A stretch of 64,000 bases of DNA from Osmia lignaria lignaria (GCF_051020975.1 NW_027478170.1:6014001-6078000), one strand, 5' to 3'; counted from the first letter of the stretch, positions 1 through 13,680 are shown. Notes: generated by a model not told the origin, from the sequence alone. Numbers and translations: made by a program.

Positions 1-259
1 TGTTCTTCTTCTGCACAGCTAAGCTGGAAGTGGCATTTGCAGCTCGCAATAGTGCAGAGTTATCTCAAAGAAAGGGGCCACGGTGTTTCTGTATCTCTAT
101 TATGTTGGTGCGGCTTCGGAACTTTTAAATATCTTGATATATCTCGAGAACTACGCATCTGATCAAAAAATATCATAGAACATAAAAAGTAGCAAACTTA
201 ATTCTCTACAAAAAAGGTCTCTTAACATTTTGCCATAGCTCGCTTCGTTTCCGAGATAT
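1..259 (+). repeat. Partial satellite monomer at left window edge
   Basis: These are the last 259 bases (r64-r322) of a monomer whose start lies left of the window. It has the consensus-type 3' half (CTTGAT at r196, the TCTCGAGA palindrome, GCATC, ATAAAAAGT). A private change turns the usual GTAGGAAAC into GTAGCAAAC near base 190. The array clearly continues leftward. Confidence 0.97.
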
Positions 260-1547
260 TTGCAGATTTATCTCAAGGGAAGGGGGCTAACGGACATATT
301 TCGAGATATTTCTTCTTCTTGTTGCTCTTCTTCTGCACAGCTAAACTGGAAGTGGCATTTCCAGCTCGGAATAGTGCAGAGTTATCTCAAAGAAAGGGGC
401 CACGGTGTTTCTGTATCTCTATTATGTTGGTGCGGCTTCGGAACTTTTAAATATTTCGATATATCTCGAAAACTACGCTTCTGATCAAAAAATATCATAG
501 AACGTAAATTGTAGGAAACATTATTCTCTACAAAAAAGGTCTCTTAACATTTTGCCATAGCTCGCTTCGTTTCCGAGATATTTGCAGATTTATCTCAAGG
601 GAAGGGTCCTGATGGACATATTTCGAGATATTTCTTCTTCTTGTTGTTCTTCTTCTGCACAGCTAAACTGGAAGTGGCATTTCCAGCTCGCAATCGTGCA
701 GAGTTATCTCAAAGAAAGGGGCCACGGTGTTTCTGTATCTCTATTATTTTGGTGCGGCTTCGGAACTTTTAAATATCTTGATATATCTCGAGAACTACGC
801 CTCTGATCGAAAAATATCATAGAACATAAAAAGTAGGAAACTTAATTCTCTACAAAAAAGGTCTCTTAACATTTTGCCATAGCTCGCTTCGTTTCCGAGA
901 TATTTGCAGATTTATCTCAAGGGAAGGGGGCTAACGGACATATTTCGAGATATTTCTTCTTCTTGTTGCTCTTCTTCTGCACAGCTAAACTGGAAGTGGC
1001 ATTTCCAGCTCGGAATAGTGCAGAGTTATCTCAAAGAAAGGGGCCACGGTGTTTCTGTATCTCTATTATGTTGGTGCGGCTTCGGAACTTTTAAATATTT
1101 CGATATATCTCGAAAACTACGCTTCTGATCAAAAAATATCATAGAACGTAAATTGTAGGAAACACTATTCTCTACAAAAAAGGTCTCTTAACATTTTGCC
1201 ATAGCTCGCTTCGTTTCCGAGATATTTGCAGATTTATCTCAAGGGAAGGGTCCTGATGGACATATTTCGAGATATTTCTTCCTCTTGTTGTTCTTCTTCT
1301 GCACAGCTAAACTGGAAGTGGCATTTCCAGCTCGCAATCGTGCAGAGTTATCTCAAAGAAAGGGGCCACGGTGTTTCTGTATCTCTATTATTTTGGTGCG
1401 GCTTCGGAACTTTTAAATATCTTGATATATCTCGAGAACTACGCCTCTGATCGAAAAATATCATAGAACATAAAAAGTAGGAAACTTAATTCTCTACAAA
1501 AAAGGTCTCTTAACATTTTGCCATAGCTCGCTTCGTTTCCGAGATAT
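260..1547 (+). repeat. Tandem duplication of a dimer, 2 x 644 bp
   Basis: Monomers 260 and 582 are repeated as 904 and 1226. The two 644-bp copies differ at only two positions that I found: the usual TTATTCTC is CTATTCTC near 1165, and CTTCTTGTTG is CCTCTTGTTG near 1272. The first monomer of each pair has GGGGGCTAACGG and ATTTCGAT. The second has TCCTGATGG and TATTTTGG in place of TATGTTGG. This is a recent two-monomer unequal exchange. Confidence 0.92.
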
Positions 1548-4476
1548 TTGCAGATTTATCTCAAGGGAAGGGGCCTGACGGACATATTTCGAGATATTTC
1601 TTCTTCTTGTTGTTCTTCTTCTGCACAGCTAAGCTGGAAGTGGCATTTGCGGCTCCCTCTAGTGCAGAGTTATCTCAAAGAAAGGAGCCACGGTGTTTCT
1701 GTATCTCTATTATGTTGGTGCGGCTTCGGAACTTTTAAATATCTCGATATATCTCGAAAACTACGCTTCTGATCAAAAAATATCATAGAACGTAAATTGT
1801 AGGAAACGTTATTCTCTACAAAAAAGGTCTCTTAACATTTTGCCATAGCTCGCTTCGTTACCGAGATATTTGCAGATTTATCTCAAGGGAAGGGTCCTGA
1901 TGGACATATTTCGAGATATTTCTTCTTCTTGTTGTTCTTCTTCTGCACAGCTAAACTGGAAGTGGCATTTCCAGCTCGCAATCGTGCAGAGTTATCTCAA
2001 AGAAAGGGGCCACGGTGTTTCTGTATCTCTATTATGTTGGTGCGGCTTCGGAACTTTTAAATATCTTGATATATCTCGAGAACTACGCATCTGATCAAAA
2101 AATATCATAGAAGATAAAAAGTAGGAAACTTAATTCTCTACAAAAAAGGTCTCTTAACATTTCGCCATAGCTCGCTTCGTTTCCGAGATATTTGCAGATT
2201 TATCTCAAGGGAAGGGGCCTGTCGGACATATTTCGAGATATTTCTTCTTCTTGTTGTTCTTCTTCTGCACAGCTAAGCTGGAAGTGGCATTTGCGGCTCG
2301 CACTAGTGCAGAGTTATCTCAAAGAAAGGGGCCACGGTGTTTCTGTATCTCTATTATGTTGGTGCGGCTTCGGAACTTTTAAATATCTTGATATATCTCG
2401 AGAACTACGCCTCTGATCGAAAAATATCATAGAACATAAAAAGTAGGAAACTTAATTCTCTACAAAAAAGGTCTCTTAACATTTTGCCATAGCTCGCTTT
2501 GTTTCCGAGATATTTGCAGATTTATCTCAAGGGAAGGGGCCTGACGGACATATTTCGAGATATTTCTTCTTCTTGTTGTTCTTCTTCTGCACAGCTAAAC
2601 TGGAAGTGGCATTTCCAGCTCGGAATAGTGCCGAGTTATCTCAAAGAAAGGGGCCACGGTGTTTCTGTATCTCTATTATGTTGGTGCGGCTTCGGAACTT
2701 TTAAATATCTCGATATATCTCGAAAACTACGCTTCTGACCAAAAAATATCATAGAACCTAAATTGTAGGAAACATAATTCTCTACAAAAAAGGTCTCTTA
2801 ACATTTTGCCATAGCTCGCTTCGTTTCCGAGATATTTGCAGATATATCTCAAGGGAAGGGGCCTGACGGACATATTTCGAGATATTTCTTCTTCTTGTTG
2901 TTCTTCTTCTGCACAGCTAAGCTGGAAGTGGCATTTGCAGCTCGCAATAGTGCAGAGTTATCCCAAAGAAAGGGGCCACGGTGTTTCTGTATCTCTATTA
3001 TGTTGGTGCGGCTTCGGAACTTTTAAATATCTCGATATATCTCGAAAACTACGCTTCTGATCAAAAAATGTCATAGAACGTAAATTGTAGAAAACATTAT
3101 TCTCTACAAAAAAGGTCTCTTAACATTTTGCCATAGCTCGCTTCGTTTCCGAGATATTTGCAGATTTATCTCAAGGGAAGGGGCCTGACGGACATATTTC
3201 GAGATATTTCTTCTTCTTGTTGTTCTTCTTCTGCACAGCTAAGCTGGAAGTGGCATTTGCGGCTCGCACTAGTGCAGAGTTATCTCAAAGAAAGGAGCCA
3301 CGGTGTTTCTGTATCTCTATTATGTTGGTGCGGCTTCGGAACTTTTAAATATCTCGATATATCTCGAAAACTACGCTTCTGATCAAAAAATATCATAGAA
3401 CATAAATTGTAGGAAACATAATTCACTACAAAAAACGTCTCTTAACATTTTGCCATAGCTCGCTTCGTTTCCGAGATATTTGCAGATTCAGCTCAAAGGA
3501 ACGGGCCTGACGGACATATTTCGAGATACTTCTTCTTCTTGTTGTTCTTCCTCTGCACAGCTAAGCTGGAAGTGGCATTTGCAGCTCGCAATAGTGCAGA
3601 GTTATCTCAAAGAAAGGGGCCACGGTGTTTCTGTATCTCTATTATGTTGGTGCGGCTTCGGAACTTTTAAATATCTTGATATATCTCGAGAACTACGCAT
3701 CTGATCAAAAAATATCATAGAACATAAAAAGTAGGAAACTTAATTCTCTACAAAAAAGGTCTCTTAACATTTTGCCATAGCTCGCTTCGTTCCCGAGATA
3801 TTTGCAGATTTATCTCAAGGGAAGGGGCCTGACGGACATATTTCGAGATATTTCTTCTTCTTGTTGTTCTTCTTCTGCACAGCTAAGCTGGAAGTGGCAT
3901 TTGCGGCTCGCACTAGTGCAGAGTTATCTCAAAGAAAGGGGCCACGGTGTTTCTGTATCTCTATTATGTTGGTGCGGCTTCGGAACTTTTAAATATCTCG
4001 ATATATCTCGAAAACTACGCTTCTGACCAAAAAATATCATAGAACCTAAATTGTAGGAAACATAATTCTCTACAAAAAAGGTCTCTCAACATTTTGCCAT
4101 AGCTCGCTTCGTTTCCGAGATATTTGCAGATATATCTCAAGGGAAGGGGCCTGACGGACATATTTCGAGATATTTCTTCTTCTTGTTGTTCTTCTTCTGC
4201 ACAGCTAAACTGGAAGTGGCATTTCCAGCTCGCAATCGTGCAGAGTTATCTCAAAGAAAGGGGCCACGGTGTTTCTGTATCTCTATTATGTTGGTGCGGC
4301 TTCGGAACTTTTAAATATCTTGATATATCTCGAGAACTACGCCTCTGATCGAAAAATATCATAGAACATAAAAAGTAGGAAACTTAATTCTCTACAAAAA
4401 ACGTCTCTTAACATTTTGCCATAGCTCGCTTCGTTTCCGAGATATTTGCAGATTCAGCTCAAAGGAACGGGCCTGA
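1548..4476 (+). repeat. Mixed satellite monomers
   Basis: About nine monomers without a long perfect HOR. Related pieces recur: GACCAAAA plus CCTAAATTG joined to GATATATC occurs at the 2514/2836 junction and again at 3802/4124, 1288 bp away. Near-identical B-type copies with GATACTTC start at 3480 and 4446, 966 bp apart. Nothing other than satellite is present. Confidence 0.9.
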
Positions 4477-5378
4477 CGGACATATTTCGAGATACTTCTT
4501 CTTCTTGTTGTTCTTCCTCTGCACAGCTAAGCTGGAAGTGGCATTTGCAGCTCGCAATAGTGCAGAGTTATCTCAAAGAAAGGGGCCACGGTGTTTCTGT
4601 ATCTCTATTATGTTGGTGCGGCTTCGGAACTTTTAAATATCTTGATATATCTCGAGAACTACGCATCTGATCAAAAAATATCATAGAACATAAAAAGTAG
4701 GAAACTTAATTCTCTACAAAAAAGGTCTCTTAACATTTTGCCATAGCTCGCTTCGTTTCCGAGATATTTGCAGATTTATCTCAAGGGAAGGGGCCTGACG
4801 GACATATTTCGAGATATTTCTTCTTCTTGTTGTTCTTCTTCTGCACAGCTGAGCTGGAAGTGGCATTTGCAGGTCGCAATAGTGCAGAGTTATCTCAAAG
4901 AAAGGGGCCACGGTGTTTCTGTATCTCTATTATGTTGGTGCGGCTTCGGAACTTTTAAATATCTCGATATATCTCGAAAACTACGCTTCTGATCAAAAAA
5001 TGTCATAGAACGTAAATTGTAGGAAACATTATTCTCTACAAAAAAGGTCTCTTAACATTTTGCCATAGCTCGCTTCGTTTCCGAGATATTTGCAGATTTA
5101 TCTCAAGGGAAGGGGCCTGACGGACATATTTCGAGATATTTCTTCTTCTTGTTGTTCTTCTTCTGCACAGCTAAGCTGGAAGTGGCATTTCTGGCTCGCA
5201 CTAGTGCAGAGTTATCTCAAAGAAAGGAGCCACGGTGTTTCTGTATCTCTATTATGTTGGTGCGGCTTCGGAACTTTTAAATATCTTGATATATCTCGAG
5301 AACTACGCATCTGATCAAAAAATATCATAGAACATAAAAAGTAGGAAACTTAATTCTCTACAAAAAAGGTCTCTTAAC
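4477..5378 (+). repeat. 902-bp segment repeated 2254 bp downstream, copy 1
   Basis: This segment matches 6731-7632 with no difference that I found. It covers most of a B-type copy, then a monomer with CACAGCTGAGC (CAGCTG, a PvuII site) and AATGTCATAG, then one with TTCTGGCTCG and GGAGCCACGG. The 2254-bp spacing is seven monomers. The left boundary is inside monomer 4446 and the right one at the TAACGTTTCG versus TAACATTTTG difference. Confidence 0.9.
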
Positions 5379-6274
5379 GTTTCGCCATAGCTCGCTTCGT
5401 TTCCGAGATATTTGCAGATTTATCTCAAGGGAAGGGGCCTGTCGGACATATTATGAGATATTTCTTCTTCTTGTTGTTCTTCTTCTGCACAGCTAAGCTG
5501 GAAGTGGCATTTGCGGCTCGCACTAGTGCAGAGTTATCTCAAAGAAAGGGGCCACGGTGTTTCTGTATCTCTATTATGTTGGTGCGGCTTCGGAACTTTT
5601 AAATATCTCGATATATCTCGAAAACTACGCTTCTGATCAAAAAATATCATAGAACATAAATTGTAGGAAACATAATTCTCTACAAAAAACGTCTCTTAAC
5701 ATTTTGCCATAGCTCGCTTCGTTTCCGAGATATTTGCAGATTTATCTCAAGGGAAGGGTCCTGATGGACATATTTCGAGATACTTCTTCTTCTTGTTGTT
5801 CTTCTTCTGCACAGCTAAACTGGAAGTGGCATTTCCAGCTCGCAATCGTGCAGAGTTATCTCAAAGAAAGGGGCCACGGTGTTTCTGTATCTCTATTATG
5901 TTGTTGCGGCTTCGGAACTTATAAATATCTCGATATATCTCGAAAACCACGCTTCTGATCAAAAAATATCATAGAACATAAATTGTAGGAAACTTCATTC
6001 TCTACAAAAAAGGTCTCTTGACATTTTGCCATAGCTCGCTTCGTTTCCGAGATATTTGCAGATTTATCTCAAGGGAAGGGGCCTGACGGACATATTTCGA
6101 GATATTTCTTCTTCTTGTTGTTCTTCTTCTGCACAGCTAAGCTGGAAGTGGCATTTGCAGCGCGCAATAGTGCAGAGTTATCTCAAAGAAAGGGGCCACG
6201 GTGTTTCTGTATCTCTATTATGTTGGTGCGGCTTCGGAACTTTTAAATATCTTGATATATCTCGAGAACTACGC
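5333..6274 (+). repeat. Haplotype block seen again at 8553-9494 (3220 bp apart)
   Basis: This 942-bp block recurs ten monomers downstream. It carries the monomer with TAACGTTTCG, GTCGG and ATTATGAGATA (5412), then the monomer with TTGTTGCGGC, ACTTATAAAT and AAAACCACGC (5734), then one with GCAGCGCGCAAT (6056). The trio also appears at 11530-12495 and 12818-13783, making it the core cassette of the left-hand mosaic. Confidence 0.9.
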
Positions 6275-6730
6275 CTCTGATCGAAAAATATCATAGAACA
6301 TAAAAAGTAGGAAACTTAATTCTCTACAAAAAAGGTCTCTTAACATTTTGCCATAGCTCGCTTCGTTTCCGAGATATTTGCAGATTTATCCCAAGGGAAG
6401 GGGCCTGGCGGACATATTTCGAGATATTTCTTCTTCTTGTTGTTCTTCTTCTGCACAGCTAAGCTGGAAGTGGCATTTCCAGCGCGCAATAGTGCAGAGT
6501 TATCTCAAAGAAAGGGGCCACGGTGTTTCTGTATCTCTATTATGTTGGTGCGGCTTCGGAACTTTTAAATATCTTGATATATCTCGAGAACTACGCATCT
6601 GATCAAAAAATATCATAGAAGATAAAAAGTAGGAAACTTAATTCTCTACAAAAAAGGTCTCTTAACGTTTCGCCATAGCTCGCTTCGTTTCCGAGATATT
6701 TGCAGATTTATCTCAAGGGAAGGGGCCTGT
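6275..6730 (+). repeat. Linking satellite sequence with a hybrid monomer start
   Basis: This holds the end of monomer 6056, all of monomer 6378 (TTATCCCAAGGG, GCCTGGCGG, CCAGCGCGC) and the first bases of 6700. Monomer 6700 begins with the GTCGG variant that normally leads into ATTATGAGATA, then switches to a B-like body with GATACTTC. The switch lies about r32-r50, so 6700 is a recombinant monomer. Confidence 0.85.
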
Positions 6731-7632
6731 CGGACATATTTCGAGATACTTCTTCTTCTTGTTGTTCTTCCTCTGCACAGCTAAGCTGGAAGTGGCATTT
6801 GCAGCTCGCAATAGTGCAGAGTTATCTCAAAGAAAGGGGCCACGGTGTTTCTGTATCTCTATTATGTTGGTGCGGCTTCGGAACTTTTAAATATCTTGAT
6901 ATATCTCGAGAACTACGCATCTGATCAAAAAATATCATAGAACATAAAAAGTAGGAAACTTAATTCTCTACAAAAAAGGTCTCTTAACATTTTGCCATAG
7001 CTCGCTTCGTTTCCGAGATATTTGCAGATTTATCTCAAGGGAAGGGGCCTGACGGACATATTTCGAGATATTTCTTCTTCTTGTTGTTCTTCTTCTGCAC
7101 AGCTGAGCTGGAAGTGGCATTTGCAGGTCGCAATAGTGCAGAGTTATCTCAAAGAAAGGGGCCACGGTGTTTCTGTATCTCTATTATGTTGGTGCGGCTT
7201 CGGAACTTTTAAATATCTCGATATATCTCGAAAACTACGCTTCTGATCAAAAAATGTCATAGAACGTAAATTGTAGGAAACATTATTCTCTACAAAAAAG
7301 GTCTCTTAACATTTTGCCATAGCTCGCTTCGTTTCCGAGATATTTGCAGATTTATCTCAAGGGAAGGGGCCTGACGGACATATTTCGAGATATTTCTTCT
7401 TCTTGTTGTTCTTCTTCTGCACAGCTAAGCTGGAAGTGGCATTTCTGGCTCGCACTAGTGCAGAGTTATCTCAAAGAAAGGAGCCACGGTGTTTCTGTAT
7501 CTCTATTATGTTGGTGCGGCTTCGGAACTTTTAAATATCTTGATATATCTCGAGAACTACGCATCTGATCAAAAAATATCATAGAACATAAAAAGTAGGA
7601 AACTTAATTCTCTACAAAAAAGGTCTCTTAAC
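6731..7632 (+). repeat. 902-bp segment, copy 2
   Basis: This is the second copy of 4477-5378, seven monomers downstream, with no difference seen. It includes the CAGCTG-bearing monomer 7022 and the TTCTGGCTCG monomer 7344. After 7632 the array enters a different neighbour from copy 1, so the duplicated segment has been combined with other material by later exchange. Confidence 0.9.
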
Positions 7633-10273
7633 ATTTTGCCATAGCTCGCTTCGTTTCCGAGATATTTGCAGATTTATCTCAAGGGAAGGGGCCTAACGGA
7701 CATATTTCGAGATATTTCTTCTTCTTGTTGTTCTTCTTCTGCACAGCTAAACTGGAAGTGGCATTTCCAGCTCGGAATAGTGCAGAGTTATCTCAAAGAA
7801 AGGGGCCACGGTGTTTCTGTATCTCTATTATGTTGGTGCGGCTTCGGAACTTTTAAATATTTCGATATATCTCGAAAACTACGCTTCTGATCAAAAAATA
7901 TCATAGAACGTAAATTGTAGGAAACATTATTCTCTACAAAAAAGGTCTCTTAACATTTTGCCATAGCTCGCTTCGTTTCCGAGATATTTGCAGATTTATC
8001 TCAAGGGAAGGGTCCTGATGGACATATTTCGAGATATTTCTTCTTCTTGTTGTTCTTCTTCTGCACAGCTAAACTGGAAGTGGCATTTCCAGCTCGCAAT
8101 CGTGCAGAGTTATCTCAAAGAAAGGGGCCACGGTGTTTCTGTATCTCTATTATGTTGGTGCGGCTTCGGAACTTTTAAATATCTTGATATATCTCGAGAA
8201 CTACGCCTCTGATCGAAAAATATCATAGAACATAAAAAGTAGGAAACTTAATTCTCTACAAAAAAGGTCTCTTAACATTTTGCCATAGCTCGCTTCGTTT
8301 CCGAGATATTTGCAGATTTATCCCAAGGGAAGGGGCCTGGCGGACATATTTCGAGATATTTCTTCTTCTTGTTGTTCTTCTTCTGCACAGCTAAGCTGGA
8401 AGTGGCATTTCCAGCGCGCAATAGTGCAGAGTTATCTCAAAGAAAGGGGCCACGGTGTTTCTGTATCTCTATTATGTTGGTGCGGCTTCGGAACTTTTAA
8501 ATATCTTGATATATCTCGAGAACTACGCATCTGATCAAAAAATATCATAGAAGATAAAAAGTAGGAAACTTAATTCTCTACAAAAAAGGTCTCTTAACGT
8601 TTCGCCATAGCTCGCTTCGTTTCCGAGATATTTGCAGATTTATCTCAAGGGAAGGGGCCTGTCGGACATATTATGAGATATTTCTTCTTCTTGTTGTTCT
8701 TCTTCTGCACAGCTAAGCTGGAAGTGGCATTTGCGGCTCGCACTAGTGCAGAGTTATCTCAAAGAAAGGGGCCACGGTGTTTCTGTATCTCTATTATGTT
8801 GGTGCGGCTTCGGAACTTTTAAATATCTCGATATATCTCGAAAACTACGCTTCTGATCAAAAAATATCATAGAACATAAATTGTAGGAAACATAATTCTC
8901 TACAAAAAACGTCTCTTAACATTTTGCCATAGCTCGCTTCGTTTCCGAGATATTTGCAGATTTATCTCAAGGGAAGGGTCCTGATGGACATATTTCGAGA
9001 TACTTCTTCTTCTTGTTGTTCTTCTTCTGCACAGCTAAACTGGAAGTGGCATTTCCAGCTCGCAATCGTGCAGAGTTATCTCAAAGAAAGGGGCCACGGT
9101 GTTTCTGTATCTCTATTATGTTGTTGCGGCTTCGGAACTTATAAATATCTCGATATATCTCGAAAACCACGCTTCTGATCAAAAAATATCATAGAACATA
9201 AATTGTAGGAAACTTCATTCTCTACAAAAAAGGTCTCTTGACATTTTGCCATAGCTCGCTTCGTTTCCGAGATATTTGCAGATTTATCTCAAGGGAAGGG
9301 GCCTGACGGACATATTTCGAGATATTTCTTCTTCTTGTTGTTCTTCTTCTGCACAGCTAAGCTGGAAGTGGCATTTGCAGCGCGCAATAGTGCAGAGTTA
9401 TCTCAAAGAAAGGGGCCACGGTGTTTCTGTATCTCTATTATGTTGGTGCGGCTTCGGAACTTTTAAATATCTTGATATATCTCGAGAACTACGCAACTGA
9501 TCAAAAAATATCGTAGAAGATAAAAAGTAGGAAACTTAATTCTCTACAAAAAAGGTCTCTTAACATTTCGCCATAGCTCGCTTCGTTTCCGAGATATTTG
9601 CAGATTTATCTCAAGGGAAGGGGCCTGACGGACATATTTCGAGATATTTCTTCTTCTTGTTGTTCTTCTTCTGCACAGCTAAGCTGGAAGTGGCATTTGC
9701 AGCGCGCAATAGTGCAGGGTTATCTCAAAGAAAGGGGCCACGGTGTTTCTGTATCTCTATTATGTTGGTGCGGCTTCGGAACTTTTAAATATCTTGATAT
9801 ATCTCGAGAACTACGCATCTGATCAAAAAATATCATAGAAGATAAAAAGTAGGAAACTTAATTCTCTACACAAAAGGTCTCTTAACATTTTGCCATAGCT
9901 CGCTTCGTTTCCGAGATATTTGCAGATTTATCTCAAGGGAAGGGGCCTGACGGACATATTTCGAGATATTTCTTCTTCTTGTTGTTCTTCTTCTGCACAG
10001 CTGAGCTGGAAGTAGCATTTGCAGGTCGCAATAGTGCAGAGTTATCTCAAAGAAAGGGGCCACGGTGTTTCTGTATCTCTATTATGTTGGTGCGGCTTCG
10101 GAACTTTTAAATATCTCGATATATCTCGAAAACTACGCTTCTGATCAAAAAATATCATAGAACGTAAATTGTAGGAAACATTATTCTCTACAAAAAAGGT
10201 CTCTTAACATTTTGCCATAGCTCGCTTCGTTTCCGAGATATTTGCAGATTTATCTCAAGGGAAGGGTCCTGAT
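7376..10273 (+). repeat. 9-monomer (2898-bp) HOR, unit 1
   Basis: Bases 7376-9494 match 10274-12392 at a spacing of 2898 bp (nine monomers). One private difference was found: C at 11809 where 8911 has G. Monomer order from 7666 is the CTAACGG/ATTTCGAT copy, the TCCTGATGG copy, the TTATCCCAAGG copy, then the three-monomer ATTATGAG cassette. After 9494 the units diverge: unit 1 continues into monomers 9598 (GTGCAGGGTT) and 9920 (GGAAGTAGC, CTACACAAAAGG), which recur at 13784 and 14106. Confidence 0.9.
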
Positions 10274-12392
10274 GGACATATTTCGAGATATTTCTTCTTC
10301 TTGTTGTTCTTCTTCTGCACAGCTAAGCTGGAAGTGGCATTTCTGGCTCGCACTAGTGCAGAGTTATCTCAAAGAAAGGAGCCACGGTGTTTCTGTATCT
10401 CTATTATGTTGGTGCGGCTTCGGAACTTTTAAATATCTTGATATATCTCGAGAACTACGCATCTGATCAAAAAATATCATAGAACATAAAAAGTAGGAAA
10501 CTTAATTCTCTACAAAAAAGGTCTCTTAACATTTTGCCATAGCTCGCTTCGTTTCCGAGATATTTGCAGATTTATCTCAAGGGAAGGGGCCTAACGGACA
10601 TATTTCGAGATATTTCTTCTTCTTGTTGTTCTTCTTCTGCACAGCTAAACTGGAAGTGGCATTTCCAGCTCGGAATAGTGCAGAGTTATCTCAAAGAAAG
10701 GGGCCACGGTGTTTCTGTATCTCTATTATGTTGGTGCGGCTTCGGAACTTTTAAATATTTCGATATATCTCGAAAACTACGCTTCTGATCAAAAAATATC
10801 ATAGAACGTAAATTGTAGGAAACATTATTCTCTACAAAAAAGGTCTCTTAACATTTTGCCATAGCTCGCTTCGTTTCCGAGATATTTGCAGATTTATCTC
10901 AAGGGAAGGGTCCTGATGGACATATTTCGAGATATTTCTTCTTCTTGTTGTTCTTCTTCTGCACAGCTAAACTGGAAGTGGCATTTCCAGCTCGCAATCG
11001 TGCAGAGTTATCTCAAAGAAAGGGGCCACGGTGTTTCTGTATCTCTATTATGTTGGTGCGGCTTCGGAACTTTTAAATATCTTGATATATCTCGAGAACT
11101 ACGCCTCTGATCGAAAAATATCATAGAACATAAAAAGTAGGAAACTTAATTCTCTACAAAAAAGGTCTCTTAACATTTTGCCATAGCTCGCTTCGTTTCC
11201 GAGATATTTGCAGATTTATCCCAAGGGAAGGGGCCTGGCGGACATATTTCGAGATATTTCTTCTTCTTGTTGTTCTTCTTCTGCACAGCTAAGCTGGAAG
11301 TGGCATTTCCAGCGCGCAATAGTGCAGAGTTATCTCAAAGAAAGGGGCCACGGTGTTTCTGTATCTCTATTATGTTGGTGCGGCTTCGGAACTTTTAAAT
11401 ATCTTGATATATCTCGAGAACTACGCATCTGATCAAAAAATATCATAGAAGATAAAAAGTAGGAAACTTAATTCTCTACAAAAAAGGTCTCTTAACGTTT
11501 CGCCATAGCTCGCTTCGTTTCCGAGATATTTGCAGATTTATCTCAAGGGAAGGGGCCTGTCGGACATATTATGAGATATTTCTTCTTCTTGTTGTTCTTC
11601 TTCTGCACAGCTAAGCTGGAAGTGGCATTTGCGGCTCGCACTAGTGCAGAGTTATCTCAAAGAAAGGGGCCACGGTGTTTCTGTATCTCTATTATGTTGG
11701 TGCGGCTTCGGAACTTTTAAATATCTCGATATATCTCGAAAACTACGCTTCTGATCAAAAAATATCATAGAACATAAATTGTAGGAAACATAATTCTCTA
11801 CAAAAAACCTCTCTTAACATTTTGCCATAGCTCGCTTCGTTTCCGAGATATTTGCAGATTTATCTCAAGGGAAGGGTCCTGATGGACATATTTCGAGATA
11901 CTTCTTCTTCTTGTTGTTCTTCTTCTGCACAGCTAAACTGGAAGTGGCATTTCCAGCTCGCAATCGTGCAGAGTTATCTCAAAGAAAGGGGCCACGGTGT
12001 TTCTGTATCTCTATTATGTTGTTGCGGCTTCGGAACTTATAAATATCTCGATATATCTCGAAAACCACGCTTCTGATCAAAAAATATCATAGAACATAAA
12101 TTGTAGGAAACTTCATTCTCTACAAAAAAGGTCTCTTGACATTTTGCCATAGCTCGCTTCGTTTCCGAGATATTTGCAGATTTATCTCAAGGGAAGGGGC
12201 CTGACGGACATATTTCGAGATATTTCTTCTTCTTGTTGTTCTTCTTCTGCACAGCTAAGCTGGAAGTGGCATTTGCAGCGCGCAATAGTGCAGAGTTATC
12301 TCAAAGAAAGGGGCCACGGTGTTTCTGTATCTCTATTATGTTGGTGCGGCTTCGGAACTTTTAAATATCTTGATATATCTCGAGAACTACGC
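10274..12392 (+). repeat. 9-monomer HOR, unit 2 (truncated to 2119 bp)
   Basis: This is the second copy of 7376-9494. It ends where monomer 12174 reads GCCTCTGATCG while 9276 reads GCAACTGATC. The remaining three monomers of the nine-monomer unit are replaced by another pass through a four-monomer cassette, showing nested exchange. Confidence 0.88.
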
Positions 12393-13680
12393 CTCTGATC
12401 GAAAAATATCATAGAACATAAAAAGTAGGAAACTTAATTCTCTACAAAAAAGGTCTCTTAACATTTTGCCATAGCTCGCTTCGTTTCCGAGATATTTGCA
12501 GATTTATCCCAAGGGAAGGGGCCTGGCGGACATATTTCGAGATATTTCTTCTTCTTGTTGTTCTTCTTCTGCACAGCTAAGCTGGAAGTGGCATTTCCAG
12601 CGCGCAATAGTGCAGAGTTATCTCAAAGAAAGGGGCCACGGTGTTTCTGTATCTCTATTATGTTGGTGCGGCTTCGGAACTTTTAAATATCTTGATATAT
12701 CTCGAGAACTACGCATCTGATCAAAAAATATCATAGAAGATAAAAAGTAGGAAACTTAATTCTCTACAAAAAAGGTCTCTTAACGTTTCGCCATAGCTCG
12801 CTTCGTTTCCGAGATATTTGCAGATTTATCTCAAGGGAAGGGGCCTGTCGGACATATTATGAGATATTTCTTCTTCTTGTTGTTCTTCTTCTGCACAGCT
12901 AAGCTGGAAGTGGCATTTGCGGCTCGCACTAGTGCAGAGTTATCTCAAAGAAAGGGGCCACGGTGTTTCTGTATCTCTATTATGTTGGTGCGGCTTCGGA
13001 ACTTTTAAATATCTCGATATATCTCGAAAACTACGCTTCTGATCAAAAAATATCATAGAACATAAATTGTAGGAAACATAATTATCTACAAAAAACGTCT
13101 CTTAACATTTTGCCATAGCTCGCTTCGTTTCCGAGATATTTGCAGATTTATCTCAAGGGAAGGGTCCTGATGGACATATTTCGAGATACTTCTTCTTCTT
13201 GTTGTTCTTCTTCTGCACAGCTAAACTGGAAGTGGCATTTCCAGCTCGCAATCGTGCAGAGTTATCTCAAAGAAAGGGGCCACGGTGTTTCTGTATCTCT
13301 ATTATGTTGTTGCGGCTTCGGAACTTATAAATATCTCGATATATCTCGAAAACCACGCTTCTGATCAAAAAATATCATAGAACATAAATTGTAGGAAACT
13401 TCATTCTCTACAAAAAAGGTCTCTTGACATTTTGCCATAGCTCGCTTCGTTTCCGAGATATTTGCAGATTTATCTCAAGGGAAGGGGCCTGACGGACATA
13501 TTTCGAGATATTTCTTCTTCTTGTTGTTCTTCTTCTGCACAGCTAAGCTGGAAGTGGCATTTGCAGCGCGCAATAGTGCAGAGTTATCTCAAAGAAAGGG
13601 GCCACGGTGTTTCTGTATCTCTATTATGTTGGTGCGGCTTCGGAACTTTTAAATATCTTGATATATCTCGAGAACTACGC
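11000..13680 (+). repeat. 4-monomer cassette in tandem, 1288-bp period
   Basis: Bases 11000-12392 match 12288-13680 at a 1288-bp spacing. The unit is TTATCCCAAGG copy, ATTATGAG copy, TTGTTGCGGC copy, GCAGCGCGC copy (starts 11208, 11530, 11852, 12174, then 12496, 12818, 13140, 13462). Two private differences were found: C at 11809 in the first unit, and ATTATCTAC near 13084 in the second. Confidence 0.9.

Noticed and set aside
260..484. Open frame of about 74 codons in almost every monomer on the plus strand
   Set aside because: It starts with TTG, not ATG. It persists because the copies are near-identical by descent. Differences between copies are often amino-acid-changing, stops are gained and lost (for example GCATCAGATC copies read through), and 319- and 320-bp copies alter it freely. 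No domain is recognisable.
612..806. In-frame ATG created by TCCTGATGG in some left-hand monomers
   Set aside because: The ATG comes from a haplotype-specific substitution limited to the left part of the array. It gives the same low-complexity frame without any sign of selection.
4714..4911. Minus-strand open frame of 65 codons in six monomers
   Set aside because: It begins with GTG and exists only because the CAGCTGAGC variant removes a minus-strand stop. It marks a haplotype, not a gene.
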